A stretch of DNA of 64,000 bases, taken from positions 744,001 through 808,000 of the forward strand of contig JADNRZ010000021.1 of assembly GCA_015501605.1 (NCBI GenBank), in the 5' to 3' direction. The stretch is from Panaeolus papilionaceus (Eukaryota > Basidiomycota > Agaricomycetes > Agaricales). Positions 48,931 through 60,791 of the stretch are shown piece by piece (within the stretch, counting starts at the first letter, position 1; each line of letters starts with the position of its first letter). Position numbers and translations under genes: made by a program. Under the pieces are notes generated by a model that saw only the letters and a program-made list of their open reading frames with translations, made no database searches and was not told where the DNA came from.

Positions 48931-51513
48931 GCATCATCATAGCATCACGTCGCACACCCTGCACATCTACCCTGCACATCCTCCTCTGCAAGCCTCACGA
49001 TCCCATCCCTGACATTCCCAACACCGCCCACCACCCCTCCCCCCTTGTATCTCCTACCTTCCTATTGCCTCTCCCCTCCCCCTACCAGTCGTTCGCCCTC
49101 GCCCTCGTCCTCTCCTACTCCCTCCAACCTCTATACCACCCATCGCAGAACCGCTAATCTCGGCCTCGGCCTCAGCTTCATCATCCTCCTTGTCCCATCT
49201 TTCCATAACCCTCCTCGCAACACACTGAAACACCTCGACATGAACCCCGTTTTCCCAAAAGTGAGAAATAAAGCAGGACCCTTGGTCGGTTGGTATGATA
49301 AGCCTGATGAGATAGTGCTCCCAAGCCTAGAAAGCACTGTGAGGGCGGATTTTGATGAAGATGAAGACGGATGAGCGTCAGCTTCACGGGATGTAGATAT
49401 CGAAGGCAGGGATAATGAGGTGCTGGATCCGAACATTACCAATCTCGCAGGGGTGATCGTAACCACGCTCCCCGAGCTCTCACTCTCTCGTTCCCTGTCC
49501 CATTCCCCCCAAACTCATGTTCTCATTCTCGGCTTCATCATCTTTATCACCACCCACACTTGTTGCACTCGCACTTGTAATTGTCCTAGAAGTCGAAGAC
49601 TGAACCGTCGCTTTTGTAGTCGTGCTACTCCCACTAACAGTAGTGGGAATCACCAACGGAGGTTGTGAAACATGTCAGTGTCGACATGATTCCTTCTCCT
49701 TCTTCGCATTCACCGCTATTGTGGCTTTTGTCGTTGTGGATAAAACCCCTACCAGAGATGTCGTAGACACTGTCATCTTCCTATGAACCGTCAAATTTGT
49801 AAGTGGAGCCAACGAACTCGTTGTCTCGGCTGACCACTCCCACTCTGATCGGCTTCTTCAAACCATCCCCATTCCTCAAGCCCATGCTCGACATCCGTCT
49901 CGAAACAATCCTGGGACCTGCCATTCCTCTCACTCCAAACAAACTCCTACCGGTGCTCCTACTCCCAAACCCCAGCCCATCCACAGACACTGCCTAGGAA
50001 CGAGAACCAGAAATGTCTGTGTGTGCATCATACCACTGGCACTCCCACTCTCCGCCCTCCGTCGTCACTGTCCCCGTATCGCTGTACCTCGACGAGCCCG
50101 CACACCACCAGCTTTACTCCACCTAACTGGCCCCAACCCCGCCTCAGAACTAAACGACCCCACACCCACATCAGGGGTATGATACGTGCTAAAGCCCGAC
50201 ATTGACCCGAATCTGCGCTATTAAGGTTTCCGCATAAAATGACTGAGAGTGCGAGAGGGAATGCGGGTGAGATCACACACTAGACAACGCACGTGGTTCG
50301 ATATGGACAGAGTGTGCTGTGAGACCTTTAAGGAGGCGTTGAGAAGGTGAAGGTGAGAGAGAGGGCGATGAGGCTGTTGGATTTGGGTGGCGGTAGAAGG
50401 TTGGACGCCAGCCTGAGATGAACTGGGTATCATCGTGGTGGGTATCGTTGCGTTGAATGCTGAGCTGACGCTAGAAGTCGTTGAATGTACGAGCCCAACC
50501 CTCGTTAAAAGTCCATTCGGAAATGTGAATAACCTATTTTTCGTTAGCACTTCTGCTTTAAGGTTGGCGTCGTCTCCATCGTCCCTTTCGTCGCAACTCT
50601 CGTAGAACCTTGACCGGGCATGAGGGTATGCTGAGATGACGACAGGTCCCTTTCACTCTCTCCTTCCACCTGATCCTGCCCACCCACCACCGACTGCGCA
50701 TCTTCATCGTCAAGTGGGACCAACTCGCTTAAAAACCTCATCGCTTCATCCCTGCTCACTCGGTCTGAATTCTGGTCCTGTTCATCCTGACCCTCCGCTC
50801 CTCCCTCCACCACATCCACCTTGTTCCCCACCACAGCCACACAGAATTTTGCCTCATCCTCATCCCTTACTGGAGGTTGAGCGTAGAAATTGCGCTACTA
50901 TTTTCTGAGCTTGTAGAACGAGGACTTGTCATTGACATAGTCCATGAATATACCAGTGTCTGCGCCCCTGAAAAATGCGGTGGAGAAGGACGAGAAGCGT
51001 TCCTGACTGGCGGTGTCCTGTTGTTTGGTGAGGAGGCAAGTGCAGGTGTGTCATCAGAGAGGCAATGAACATAAAGAGAAGCATAAAAGTGCAGAGGCGT
51101 AACGAAAAGGTCGGGAATACACGACAAGAAACTCACTGATCTCTGTAACACTAAATCCCCATCATCCGGATTGTATTGTTTTGGTGATCAAGTCAACGCC
51201 AATTGTAGGTCTAGAACGTATTGAGAAGCGTACACTCATGTACTAAGTAGATGTACAGTGTTCGTTATTTGATTGAATTTTTGTCGTCGTCGTCATAACG
51301 AAGGCGTTGGTCAGGACGTTGTTCACGGGGCGGATGAATGGTACAATATTCAGATTTCGGGTAGCCGGGAGGTAATAAATCCTGGTTCAATCGGTTTCCC
51401 TGTTATATTCACATTCAGAGTTCATGAATATCCATTAAATCGTTCACCTTTACGTGGAAACTCGTCTTGCCAACCCCAGACGCTCCAACGATAACCGGTT
51501 CGATGATTAGCAT
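48931..51513 (-). pseudogene. Rab7/Ypt7-like GTPase with long insertion, copy 3 (decayed)
   Basis: This copy has the best-preserved ends. It starts MLIIEPVIVGASGVGKTSFH at 51,513 with an intact G1 and a GT donor right after. Then come an effector-region match (PTIGVDLITKTIQS-like, about 51,190), DTASQERFSSFSTAFFRGAD (G3 with Gly changed to Ser), VVGNKVDVVEGGAEG (G4) and the Ser-rich insertion. Near 49,180-49,320 a G5-like end follows (KTG..VEVFQCVARRVMERWDKE, with a frame change). Two adjacent TAG codons at 50,895-50,900 stand where the family has Trp-Trp. The protein probably ended near 48,950. Confidence 0.65.
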
Positions 51514-51539
51514 GACATGGGTCGTCAATTTCCCGTGTC

Positions 51540-52060
51540 TAGTTCCTGTTCTTTCATTCATATTTCTCTGTATATTCCTCTAGAATCAGTATATGTTACG
51601 AACACCTAAGCTCCAGAGCTAGAGGAGTTGGGGCAACAGGGGCGGAATGTCGAGGAGAAAGGGGAGGAAGAGGAACGACACAGTCGCCCAGCCTTTCCTG
51701 ATCCAGTGATGTCATTGGTGGGCCCAAACTGAATCGCTTTTGGGATGCTTGGCGAGTTTGCCAGTTTCAATTGGCGGCGGTGGCAGATCTGCTAGGTGTG
51801 ATGAAGCGTGATGTTTGTGAGCTGAGAGCAGGGTACTGGCAGTGGATCGTCGGACAAGGCTGGGAAACAGGGGTGATGAGATTTAGTTGTTGACGTGGTG
51901 GCTGTGTCTCCTGCTGTTCTTTCCTTTCAACCACCACCACCACAGCACGTTGCATGTCCAAGCATCCTTTCTGTTCGCTGTTGCCCTCGTTTCACCTATA
52001 ATGTAGTCATCTCTGTCCATAGCTAGTTCTAAATCCTCCCTTCTGTCAATTAAATATCGT
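51540..52060. other. Spacer between Rab-like gene and middle unit, copy 3
   Basis: This is the inverted counterpart of 4,640-5,110. It is non-coding. Confidence 0.4.
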
Positions 52061-52063
52061 TCA

Positions 52064-54080
52064 ATGCTCAACCATTCACTCTGTATCTCATTGTGCTCGT
52101 CGGGGTCTGCCTCGTGTTCTTGTGTTGTCTCTTTATCCTCTCAGTCAGTCCCAATTTTTTCTTTTTGTTTCGCGTTGCTGATCTTATACCACGTAGGAGA
52201 CGTCTTGGTACTTCCTACCTCAATCCTATCTGGTAGCGTCTCTCCATCATCCAGTCCCCCACCAACGCGTGCCCGCCAAATCTATTCTTACTCTCACACA
52301 CGCCGCGTGTATGCCTGTTGTGTCTGACACGAGCATTGAAATCAATTCACCTTTTCCCTGATACGGCGATCTGACATTCTCTCCTGAATCCAGTTGATAT
52401 CGATCAACATACCCACTTGGATCTCCGTGCCTTGTTACTCGTGCTATCAGTCTGGTGTATTCCTGTCATCCCAGAGCTTATCATCCCCACTCCTTTGCTT
52501 TTCCATCTGGTTTTCTCGGGCAATTTTGCTACAATCGCTAGCTTGTATCGGTATGTGATCGTGCCTACCATGTCGCCACCGCTCTTTCAATCTAATCATA
52601 TCCGCTATCTCAGGTGCGCCCTCAAGGGATTCCGCCGCTACTATGTGCTTCAATCGCGTCCTAGACTTCTTGACCTCGTCCTGGTATGTGGTCTTATTCC
52701 ATCTTTATTTCTCGACGATAAACTCATTCCTTCCCTTCCCTTCTCATCTCATCTCATCACCCTCAACGACGCTTCCCCCCAAACATTGCTCACAAACTTT
52801 GACCATCCACATTTTTTCCACCAACTCAACTCTTTATACATTCTTCTGCGCATACAGACAGACCGTGATCCTGATTCCCCCCTGGTCGTGTTTTCTTAGA
52901 GCTGCGAACATGGTGGAAGTAAAGGTAGGTCGTTTTCCAATGCGCATTACGCCAATGTCAAGTCGCTCATTATGCTTGGCCAGGCAACTCTTCGTTTCCG
53001 ACCATTAAGATCCCGCATACCTTTTGATTCGTTTCTGGGACTATTCACGACAATAGATTGAATAATTCCTGAAGTCCGGTACGTATGCCTCAATCTATCG
53101 ACGAAAAAATAAATATACTAATCGTTAGACGTGATCATAGGGTATCGGACGACCACCTCAATGCGCTTTGCTAGGTCCTGCCAGTTGAGAGAAGTCGTCC
53201 GTATATGCGCAATTGGAGGGTGAATTGGCGATATTGAGGAGTGCAACGAGGGAGTGCACATTTGGTTAGTTGCTCATGTCTTTTTTATTGAGTGCTGATT
53301 GACCCATCGCCGAACCAGTATAGGCTTCTCCTCGCTCATTGTCTCACCGTTGAAGTACCTTTCAACCTCGCATCCCGTCCCCAAACGCGCTCTTAATCGC
53401 TCTTCTGTGCTGCGATACCCATTTGTCATTCGTCTTATACCTGGACCTTGGGTAGACCGCACCTGCTACGTACATTTTTCCCCTGTCAGTCACGTTAACA
53501 TCCGTCATATTTAACCCCGCCATGTCTTCCCTCCTCAACGCCATGGCTCTACCTCTCACTTCATGGTTAAACCCTCCCACAGTTCGTTCACAACTATACA
53601 ACGCAGGGGCGAACTTCGCATAACCGACGTCTGTCGGGAAGGCAGGAAGGGTGACGATGGACGACTAGACCCCGTGCTTGGTATGTTTTCTCAACACATA
53701 CCTGCACGCTGTCTTGTTTTCATGTGCTGATACGACCTCCCCTCTACCAGCTTCGCCATGTCGCGTCATCTCGTCTCTCTCCTATGCAACGCTTGAGAAC
53801 GCACCCACTGTCCTTCGGAATTGCGCGATCTGGTTCATAGGTGGGTTTCCCGCTTATGCGTTGTTTTCCATGGTGATGACGATGTTCACGATTGCTTTCA
53901 TTCCTTTCAGGCTTCTCTCCGCTATTATACACGTTGCTCCTTGGTACCCTCACCTACCCTCACCAAAACGACGAATCTACGCGACCTAGATCCAACGCGG
54001 TATGTAGGAGACTTTCAAGAGGAGCGAGGTATTTTTGAACAATGGGGCGACGGACGTGGGTTCAATAGCGTTGAGTACTA
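52064..54080 (+). pseudogene. Middle unit of the cassette, copy 3
   Basis: On the plus strand it has the same blocks as copies 1 and 2. They include a hydrophobic block opening at 52,064; LRALLLVLSVWCIPVIPELI at 52,417, with a GTATGT donor near 52,550; a short exon-like piece with RYYVLQSRPRLLDLVL; a block near 52,860-52,920 with NMVEVK; and a WFIGG-type block near 53,840. In one frame of the first block a TAG follows SYLNPIW. I could not assemble a full-length protein and do not recognise the family. Confidence 0.4.
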
Positions 54081-54220
54081 GCAGTAACATTAGCAGGGGC
54101 GAGGCGATAATTATATACGATGTTGTATGATAAATCCAATCCATTCCACTTTGAAACGCGAACGTGAAGAAGTCCGAATGTCGACAATGAGAACTACAGA
54201 GACGAGAAGGAAATATGTCG

Positions 54221-54234
54221 GATTTGATCAAATC
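54221..54234. promoter_or_regulatory. Conserved 14-bp palindrome upstream of GTPase A copy 3
   Basis: GATTTGATCAAATC lies 193 bases before the start codon, identical to 2,394-2,407. Confidence 0.4.
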
Positions 54235-54426
54235 TGATCTATTTCTGTCATTGACACTGTGCTCGTCTCATGACTGATTAACAGGTGGAATGCACGAGGT
54301 AATCAGATTCTGCGATGCAGGCACAGCTGCCCATCGTTTGTTTCTTCCTCCCATCATCTCGCGCACTTTGTCTACTTGACCAGTATCTCTATATCTTTTC
54401 CTTTTGCTACCGAATTCTGCACTGCA

Positions 54427-55819
54427 ATGGCCACTACTTCGAAGATGGAATACAAGAAGATCAAAGTCACTGGGCCCGTTTCTGTTGAGCGAGTAGACAG
54501 GGCGGAAAGAGGCACTATTAAGGTGCTGTGAGTGGATGGAAACACATGACAATTGGCCTTACTCTGACTTTTACCCAACCACAGAATTATGGGTCCAACA
54601 GGGGCGGGAAAGAGCTCCGTGAGTATTTTGCCTTCAGTACTACATGTCGAAAATTATACTCAGAACTCTGACACTATTTTTCATTCACCGTGTCTAGTTT
54701 ATCGAGGCCCTTGGTCTCAAGGGCTCTGCAAAGATATCCAGTAACGGTCTGGATGGATTCACCCAGGGCGTATCCACCTACAAATTGAATAATGTTACTC
54801 GACTCAGTGGCAATGCAATTTATCTTGTGGACTCACCTGGCTTTGCCGATACAAAAATATCAGAGATGGCCATTGTCTCCATGTTACAGAAATGGATGGA
54901 AGACAATAATAATATGTGAGTCTAGCTTCTTCTGCTCACTGTTCTGTTCTGTGGGTTTCATTGATTTTCATTGCATTGCTAATGAGATGTATACTTTATT
55001 AGGGTTTTTAATCGTATACTCTATTTGACACCAATTACCTGTGTTCGCCTGCCTGGCACCCAGCGACAGGTGCTGAAGACATTCAATGCCCTCACTGGTG
55101 TCAAAACAGCGGAGAATGTCGTGATAGTAACAACAATGTGGGACAATATTTGGGGTGAGCATGCAACAAAGCGTGCAGAAGACAATTATCAGCAGCTTCG
55201 GAACAATATATGGAAGGTTACCACTTTCTCATGCATGTGTTCTCAATTAGGAGCTCACTTATCTATTCAGGAGTTCATTGAAGAAGGTGCTCAGATGTCA
55301 CAATTCTACAACACACAGGAATCAGCATTGTCAATCCTAGATCAAGCTTTCCAAATGTCAACAGGTATCAACTTCTCCATTGAAGATCATCAAAGCAGCA
55401 TCAATGGAAGTCCTTTCGAAGCCAATCTCCTCACTGACCTCCAAGATCGAATCCAGAATCTCCAATCCCATATCCCCACCCTTCATGATGAGTTTGCTCA
55501 TGCCAAAGCACAGGGTGATGAGCTTCTTCTCTCAACTCTTCTCCCAAGGCTTCAAGAAGCCAAGGAGGACCTTGCTCGATTCCAAAAGGAGCTTGATGAT
55601 TCAGGACTGCTGCCTCCTCCCCATACCCAACCTCCTGACACTCCTCCTTCAGATGCTCTGTCTATTGCAATTCCTGCTGCCTCTCGATCTGTTGTGGAAG
55701 AGGTCCAAGCAGCACCACAACAAGTCATTCCAGCACTGCCAGGTCCCAGGAGATTTTCGCGCATCATGGAGTTGATGAAGTGTTGGGGCAATGCTGTTGG
55801 TGAGCGTCATGATGCATAA
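54427..55819 (+). CDS. GTPase A copy 3: intact P-loop G-domain protein with coiled coil
   Basis: Four exons (54,427-54,527; 54,585-54,618; 54,698-54,915; 55,003-55,819) join in frame to 389 residues without defects. All introns are GT..AG. It reads KVLIMGPTGAGKSS/FIEALGLKG (G1, about 33-46), GNAIYLVDSPGFADT (G3, about 85-100), RILYLTPITCVRLPGTQRQ, then a G4-like VTTMWDNIW. A coiled coil follows from about DLQDRIQNLQ to RFQKELDDSG, then a Pro-rich stretch and the family tail MKCWGNAVGERHDA. It probably binds GTP; there is no signal peptide or membrane segment. This is the best candidate for a working member of the family here. Confidence 0.8.
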
Positions 55820-57400
55820 ACATGGAGTACCTCAGCAAGTTTTTCGCCCGTTTTGTCTGCCATTAAAATGAACTTATTCTCTTTCTGGTAACAGCATTCG
55901 TCAGCAGAAGGAGCGCTCCAGGAGTGCTGCTGGATACCTGACATTTTTTAGACACTTGCGCTTCTGTTCCAAAGTTCTTGCTCATTTCACTCTTCTGTCT
56001 TTTCTCTCATATGCTTTGTTATGCATATGATTTCTCACCAGTTTGAACACTCCTTTATTCACATCGTATTTTCGTCCCTTTTGTATTGCTTGTTTCAGTT
56101 TTGTTTCCACACTGTTCCATTATGTACATGCCTCACTCCATGTCCTCTGTGATTCCTTTGGTAGTGCCTGATCTCGATATACTCTCAATGTTATTTATTT
56201 ATTTACAGTGGTGCTCCATTGATAATTGTTGCGTATTTCGACGCTCTCATCAGATGCACATATGTATTCATCAGCAATTTCTGTTTTTGGGCAGTAGCCC
56301 CGTATAGGAAGGCACTCCTGCCTGTAGCGTTGCCCTTGGTAACTGTAGCAAGCTGTAGCTGAATATTGCTCTGTAGTGCTACATCGGTGACCCTGGTATG
56401 TATGGAGTGCACTGTAGTTTTGTTGGTCCCTCAGTAGCACCACTGCACGCAAGTGTCCACATCAGTAGCAAAACATGAAAAACGTCATTTAAACTGATGA
56501 ATTACTTGACTGGTGAAGTGGTAAAGTTATGAGTCCTTTTTAGGACAGTTCTTATACTGCGTTTTGCGGGGTTCAGCGTCACGCAATTGATGGCTGATTA
56601 TGTAACTTTCCCATCCCCTCATGTCTTGCTCATTCGTCCTTTCTCTGTCGAGTTTTTGATGGCATCATTTATTTATTCCCATCCCTTACACTTGCGTGTT
56701 CCGTCATCCTTCTTCATTGTGCGCAACAATTTTGATGGCATCAATTCCTTTTTCCCATTCCATACATGCCTGGCCTTAATCAGAGGTAATCTGTACCGGT
56801 TTGCTTCTTCAGTCCCTCCTCACCTTGTCATACCATTTCTCATCATATCTATGCAATTTCCCTACTTGTTATGTGTCTCTTGTTGTCATTTTCCTTCTTT
56901 ATATGTCCAAAAGACTCCAAATCAAGATAAGCTTAAATTTGTTGGGTGTGTGAGTGTTCAATGATTCAATGTCATTAACAAGTTAGTGCTATCTCAAGGA
57001 TAATCATGGTGTTGGTATTTTGCAAAATATTCTGATAACTACAGAAAGAATAAAAGATTGTCTGTTCACAATGCTGTGTTTGTAAATATATATAAATATC
57101 TGTTATCCTCACTCTGAGGAATCCTGAGTATGTCATTATATAATCGAAATATTGGACTTCCCATGATGTAATAAGATACATATGTAAGTCGGAATGAGTT
57201 GATGTAACATGATTGATTATACCACAACACAGGTCAGGAGTACCAACAACACCTTCCATGCAGATGCTGCCTGGACTCGTTTTGCCGTGCAAGAGCATCG
57301 GCCTGCTAGGCAAGTATACAGGGTAATGTTAAATACCTGGAACAGAAACTTAGAAGCAAGAATGGAAGTACAAAAGTATTGACATGAATTGGATGTATTG
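55820..57400. other. Intergenic between GTPase A copy 3 and the Plavaka element
   Basis: About 56,160-56,260 matches the downstream flanks at the window start and at 44,992. The rest has short ORFs (for example 56,587-56,964) with no support. The right part may contain the end of the Plavaka element; no terminal repeats were identified. Confidence 0.45.
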
Positions 57401-60400
57401 TTACAGTGATAATGCATAGAAAAGTTCCTTTTCAAAGTATTTATTCAACCAGAATTCACGACTGTATGCCAGACTATTCTTGCATGTCAGCCACTCATCT
57501 GCTTTCCCCCCAAAGTTGGGAACAATATCCACCAGAGCACGAAGTTGATCAAGCGGAATGATATTTCCGCAGAGAGAAGACTCAGAAGTGCGTTGTTGCA
57601 GTGCATTTCATTTGAGAAGATAAAGTCCAGTGTTTGGATCGGGAAAATCCCCTTTTTGCCTCGTATTAGGATTATAAGGATTAGGCTGAGGGGTGATTGA
57701 ATACTGTTGTGTATAGACGAGAAGCCTGTCTGGAACATTGCTGTGGTTTTTGGGGAGAACCAGACGAAATACGAGACGAAGATCACCGATAACATGTCCT
57801 TCAGCCTAGTGTCAGGTATCGCCCAAGTCCTACAAGGATGAATTACTCACCGGTAAGTCCACTCTGTGGCCATTGGCTTGATGGGTCAACACAGAAAATA
57901 GCTGAATCATGACCCCCTAAGTGTGGCCCAGCTTTCAATGTCACAGGTGGTAAAATGGGGTGGGGGTAGTGGTAGGTGGTAGACTGAAGGTGAAGGGATG
58001 TCCATACCTGTATTTTTTCGACAATAGATGAGTGGTTAGGTGCTGGCACCTCCATGTCGAGCTCTGAGATAAATGTGTTTGGGCGGATAGCCTCCATTTT
58101 TGCGAGATACTGGGATAGTGCCAGTCGCAAGTCGCCAATACCAAATTGCTTAGCTGCTTCGTCAATCGTGAGGGTACCCAGTTGCGGATCTCTAGAAAGG
58201 TGAAAGATGGTAGTTGGAGAACTTTGAATGGTGTGATGAGGAACTTTGGCGGAAGGATCATTGCCATTCTTCAAGATGGACGCTTTGTAGAAATAGTTGG
58301 TGATGCCATATGTACTGATGCCTGCTTCGCCAGCATGTGCTCCAGGAAGAGCTCGGACAGATGAGATAAGAGATAAGAGTTCTGCTGTTGTGCCAATGGT
58401 GAATGATCGAAACTTGTTGTCAGTAGCACCGTCGCCATCTGGCTCCTCCAGCTCCTCCTCTTGGTCATATGTTTCTCTAGCTGGTGAATCTGTAGATATC
58501 ACCCTGTCTGTAAACTCGATTCCTGCTTCCTTAATAGTGGTGGCAAGATCGAAATTCATAAGCTTGTCCTGTCGATCAAGTGCACAGACAATCTGACTCT
58601 CGTATCTCTGATTGTTTGATGCCTGTGCTGGGTCCTTGACAAGCCGGATGTGTGCGTGCTCTGTGGTATCAGCTAACCATTGAATTGCAGAGCCGTTAAG
58701 TCGTATGCCAGATACGACACTCTGCATGAACTCGAGCTTGGGTATTTGCCAATGAGAAAGCACCTTGCGCTTTTCTCCTTGCCGTGCCCCCGCATCAATG
58801 ATAGCTTTCTTGAACCGATGGAAAATGGCGAGAGATTCATCGATCATTCGGCAAATATCATTTGAGATGACTGGCACTTGTGCGAGGTATCAGAAGTCCA
58901 GAAGAGCCCGAATTGCAGTCATGAAATCCGCAGATAATGCTCCTGCAACAACAGGGACAATGTATCGTTGGATGTCGTGCTGATCCCTCCCAGTGACCTG
59001 CTTGAGGGATGAAATCCCTTCTTTGAAGTGTCGATACCCTGTGTGTGAATGAAGGATTGAGAAGTGAAAATCAATTTCCGCTGCGCCAACTGCGTTGATG
59101 CACCATTTTGTGTCGTGATCCCAGAACATTCTGTGCCAGTGGTGAAGAGGCTTGCTTGTCAGAAAGACGCCGGGGTTTGACAGATCCCAATCCTTCCAGA
59201 AAGGCTTGTGCACACCGTTCAGTCGATATTTCATCGCCTCCCTTTCAAACGCAGCTATATCCCATTCATCCTCAACTGCATCTTGGATTTTGGCGATGTC
59301 TTCCAGCGTTGTTTCTCCAGTCCTCATGGGTGTTTGTGAGCATCACCGAACTGTTTGTATGATGCAGTAGTAATCGGCGATGTTTTGCCAGCGACGCAGG
59401 CAATAAGCGCTGATTCAGGTGTGTCAACGATGTAAGCTGCACAAGGAGTGAAGCACCAGCAACTGTTTCTGACTGGGTCTGAGAGCATGACACCAACACG
59501 GGCCGCATTCTTGAGGGGATGAAGGACAATGTCCAAGCACTCATGGAATAGTCGAGCTTCCAAAATGCCACGGAACTTCGATTGCGGATGAATGAATTTA
59601 GGGATAGGTATTAAGGCAAGGAGAAGGAAGGCTTGGTTGGTAGCCTTGTTTCGGAATTCAGCAAAGATGTTAGCGAGCGAAATGAGGAGTGGATGGCCAA
59701 CGCAATTTCCAGTGCCAGATGAGATGTTTGTCTTGTCAGATGATAAGATCATACCAAGAAGAGTTGCGCCTGGCCACAGTTTTTCCTAAAGGTCGAGTTA
59801 ATGACCGATTTTGAATTCATGAGAGATTTACTCACCTGCATGAACCAGGCCGCGTCGCCAGAGAGCCACTCAGTGTATATCCTCATAGTTTTAGCACATG
59901 TCTCATAGAGCCTAAACGGTGTAAATTGGATAAAATCTTTCACTAATGGGCTGCGCATAAGGGCTTCCAAGCATAGGACAGGGTTTCGGTAATATAAAGT
60001 AATTGTGTTTTTAGTTGGAAAAGTTGGAGTAATAGAAGTGGCAACCCAGCGTGGGCCGCTAGGAAGCTGCTCTGCTCTCGAGATTAGATCTTGTGCAGTC
60101 TGAAATGATAGCTGAAGAAGCTTAATCTATGAGGAGAAAAACAGTTTTGAGAATGTGAAGATAAAAGCATTCAGGAAAATTATGAGTTCAAGTTTCAGAA
60201 ATTCGTCGAGCTTCGCATGACTCATTCCTGACTGCAAAAGAAACAACGCTACCTCCCATTCATTCCTTGTCGAAAACAGATAATATGGAAGATCTGTACA
60301 ACGGCTAGCAAGGGGATCTGCAGCAAAGAGCTCCATGAACGTCTTGCTGGGATGTGTTTGGTTCCAGGTGGAACTTGCCCTTGGAAACTCTTCATGGTGC

Positions 60401-60791
60401 GGACATTGAACGAATTCACGGGGAGTAGGATGGGCGAAAATTGAAGGTCCAGCTGGTGAGTCCTGTTCAACTCCTTCCATTGGCAATACAGCATCAGGAC
60501 CGTTAAGATTTTTGAAGTCTTCAGGAACATCAAGTCAAGGAGGACTTGGAGGTGATTCCATGTCTACCAGTGTGTATCCAATTGGTAATGAGAATAAAAT
60601 GCAGAAATTTATGACATACCAGGATCGCCATTCGTATACCCTTTGAAGTGAGCAAAGTGAGTCGCATCTTCATGAAAATGGCGACATGTTGATCGCGGTT
60701 GATTCATATGGTTGAGAGCATTTGACTCCGTTTCAAACAGCTTGCCACAACAGAGGCAAGGAAAGGTTTTAGTGGAAGAAGCTATTGGCAT
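57401..60791 (-). pseudogene. Plavaka-type (CACTA-like) transposase with three TGA stops and a frameshift
   Basis: The minus-strand exons begin at 60,791 (MPIASSTKTF) with a zinc-finger-like CLCCGKLFETESNALNHM. They continue through PHHEEFPRA, the LSGDAAWFMQ intron border, ILSSDKTNISSGTGN, HPLLISLANI, KFRGILEARLFHECLD, YIVDTPESALIACVAGKTS, GVHKPFWKDWDLSNP, PLHHWHRMFWDHDTKWCINA and GAAEIDFHFSILHSHTGYRHF, to NIIPLDQLRALVDIVPNFGG near the end. These are landmarks of Plavaka transposases of Agaricomycetes. Stops: TGA at 60,535-60,537, 58,890-58,892 (Arg of DFRYLAQ) and 57,608-57,610 (Arg of LLKR). A frameshift lies near 59,330, and no GT donor is evident before the intron near 60,120-60,170. Confidence 0.85.

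Noticed and set aside
56587..56964. 125-codon ORF between GTPase A copy 3 and Plavaka
   Set aside because: It is Phe/Ser-rich without domain or context, and compatible with chance in AT/CT-rich sequence.
29143..60791. TGA reassigned as a sense codon (a variant genetic code)
   Set aside because: All the in-frame TGA codons fall in decayed transposons or a disabled paralogue. The intact acidic protein and GTPase A genes need no TGA readthrough, and such a code is unknown in mushroom nuclei.
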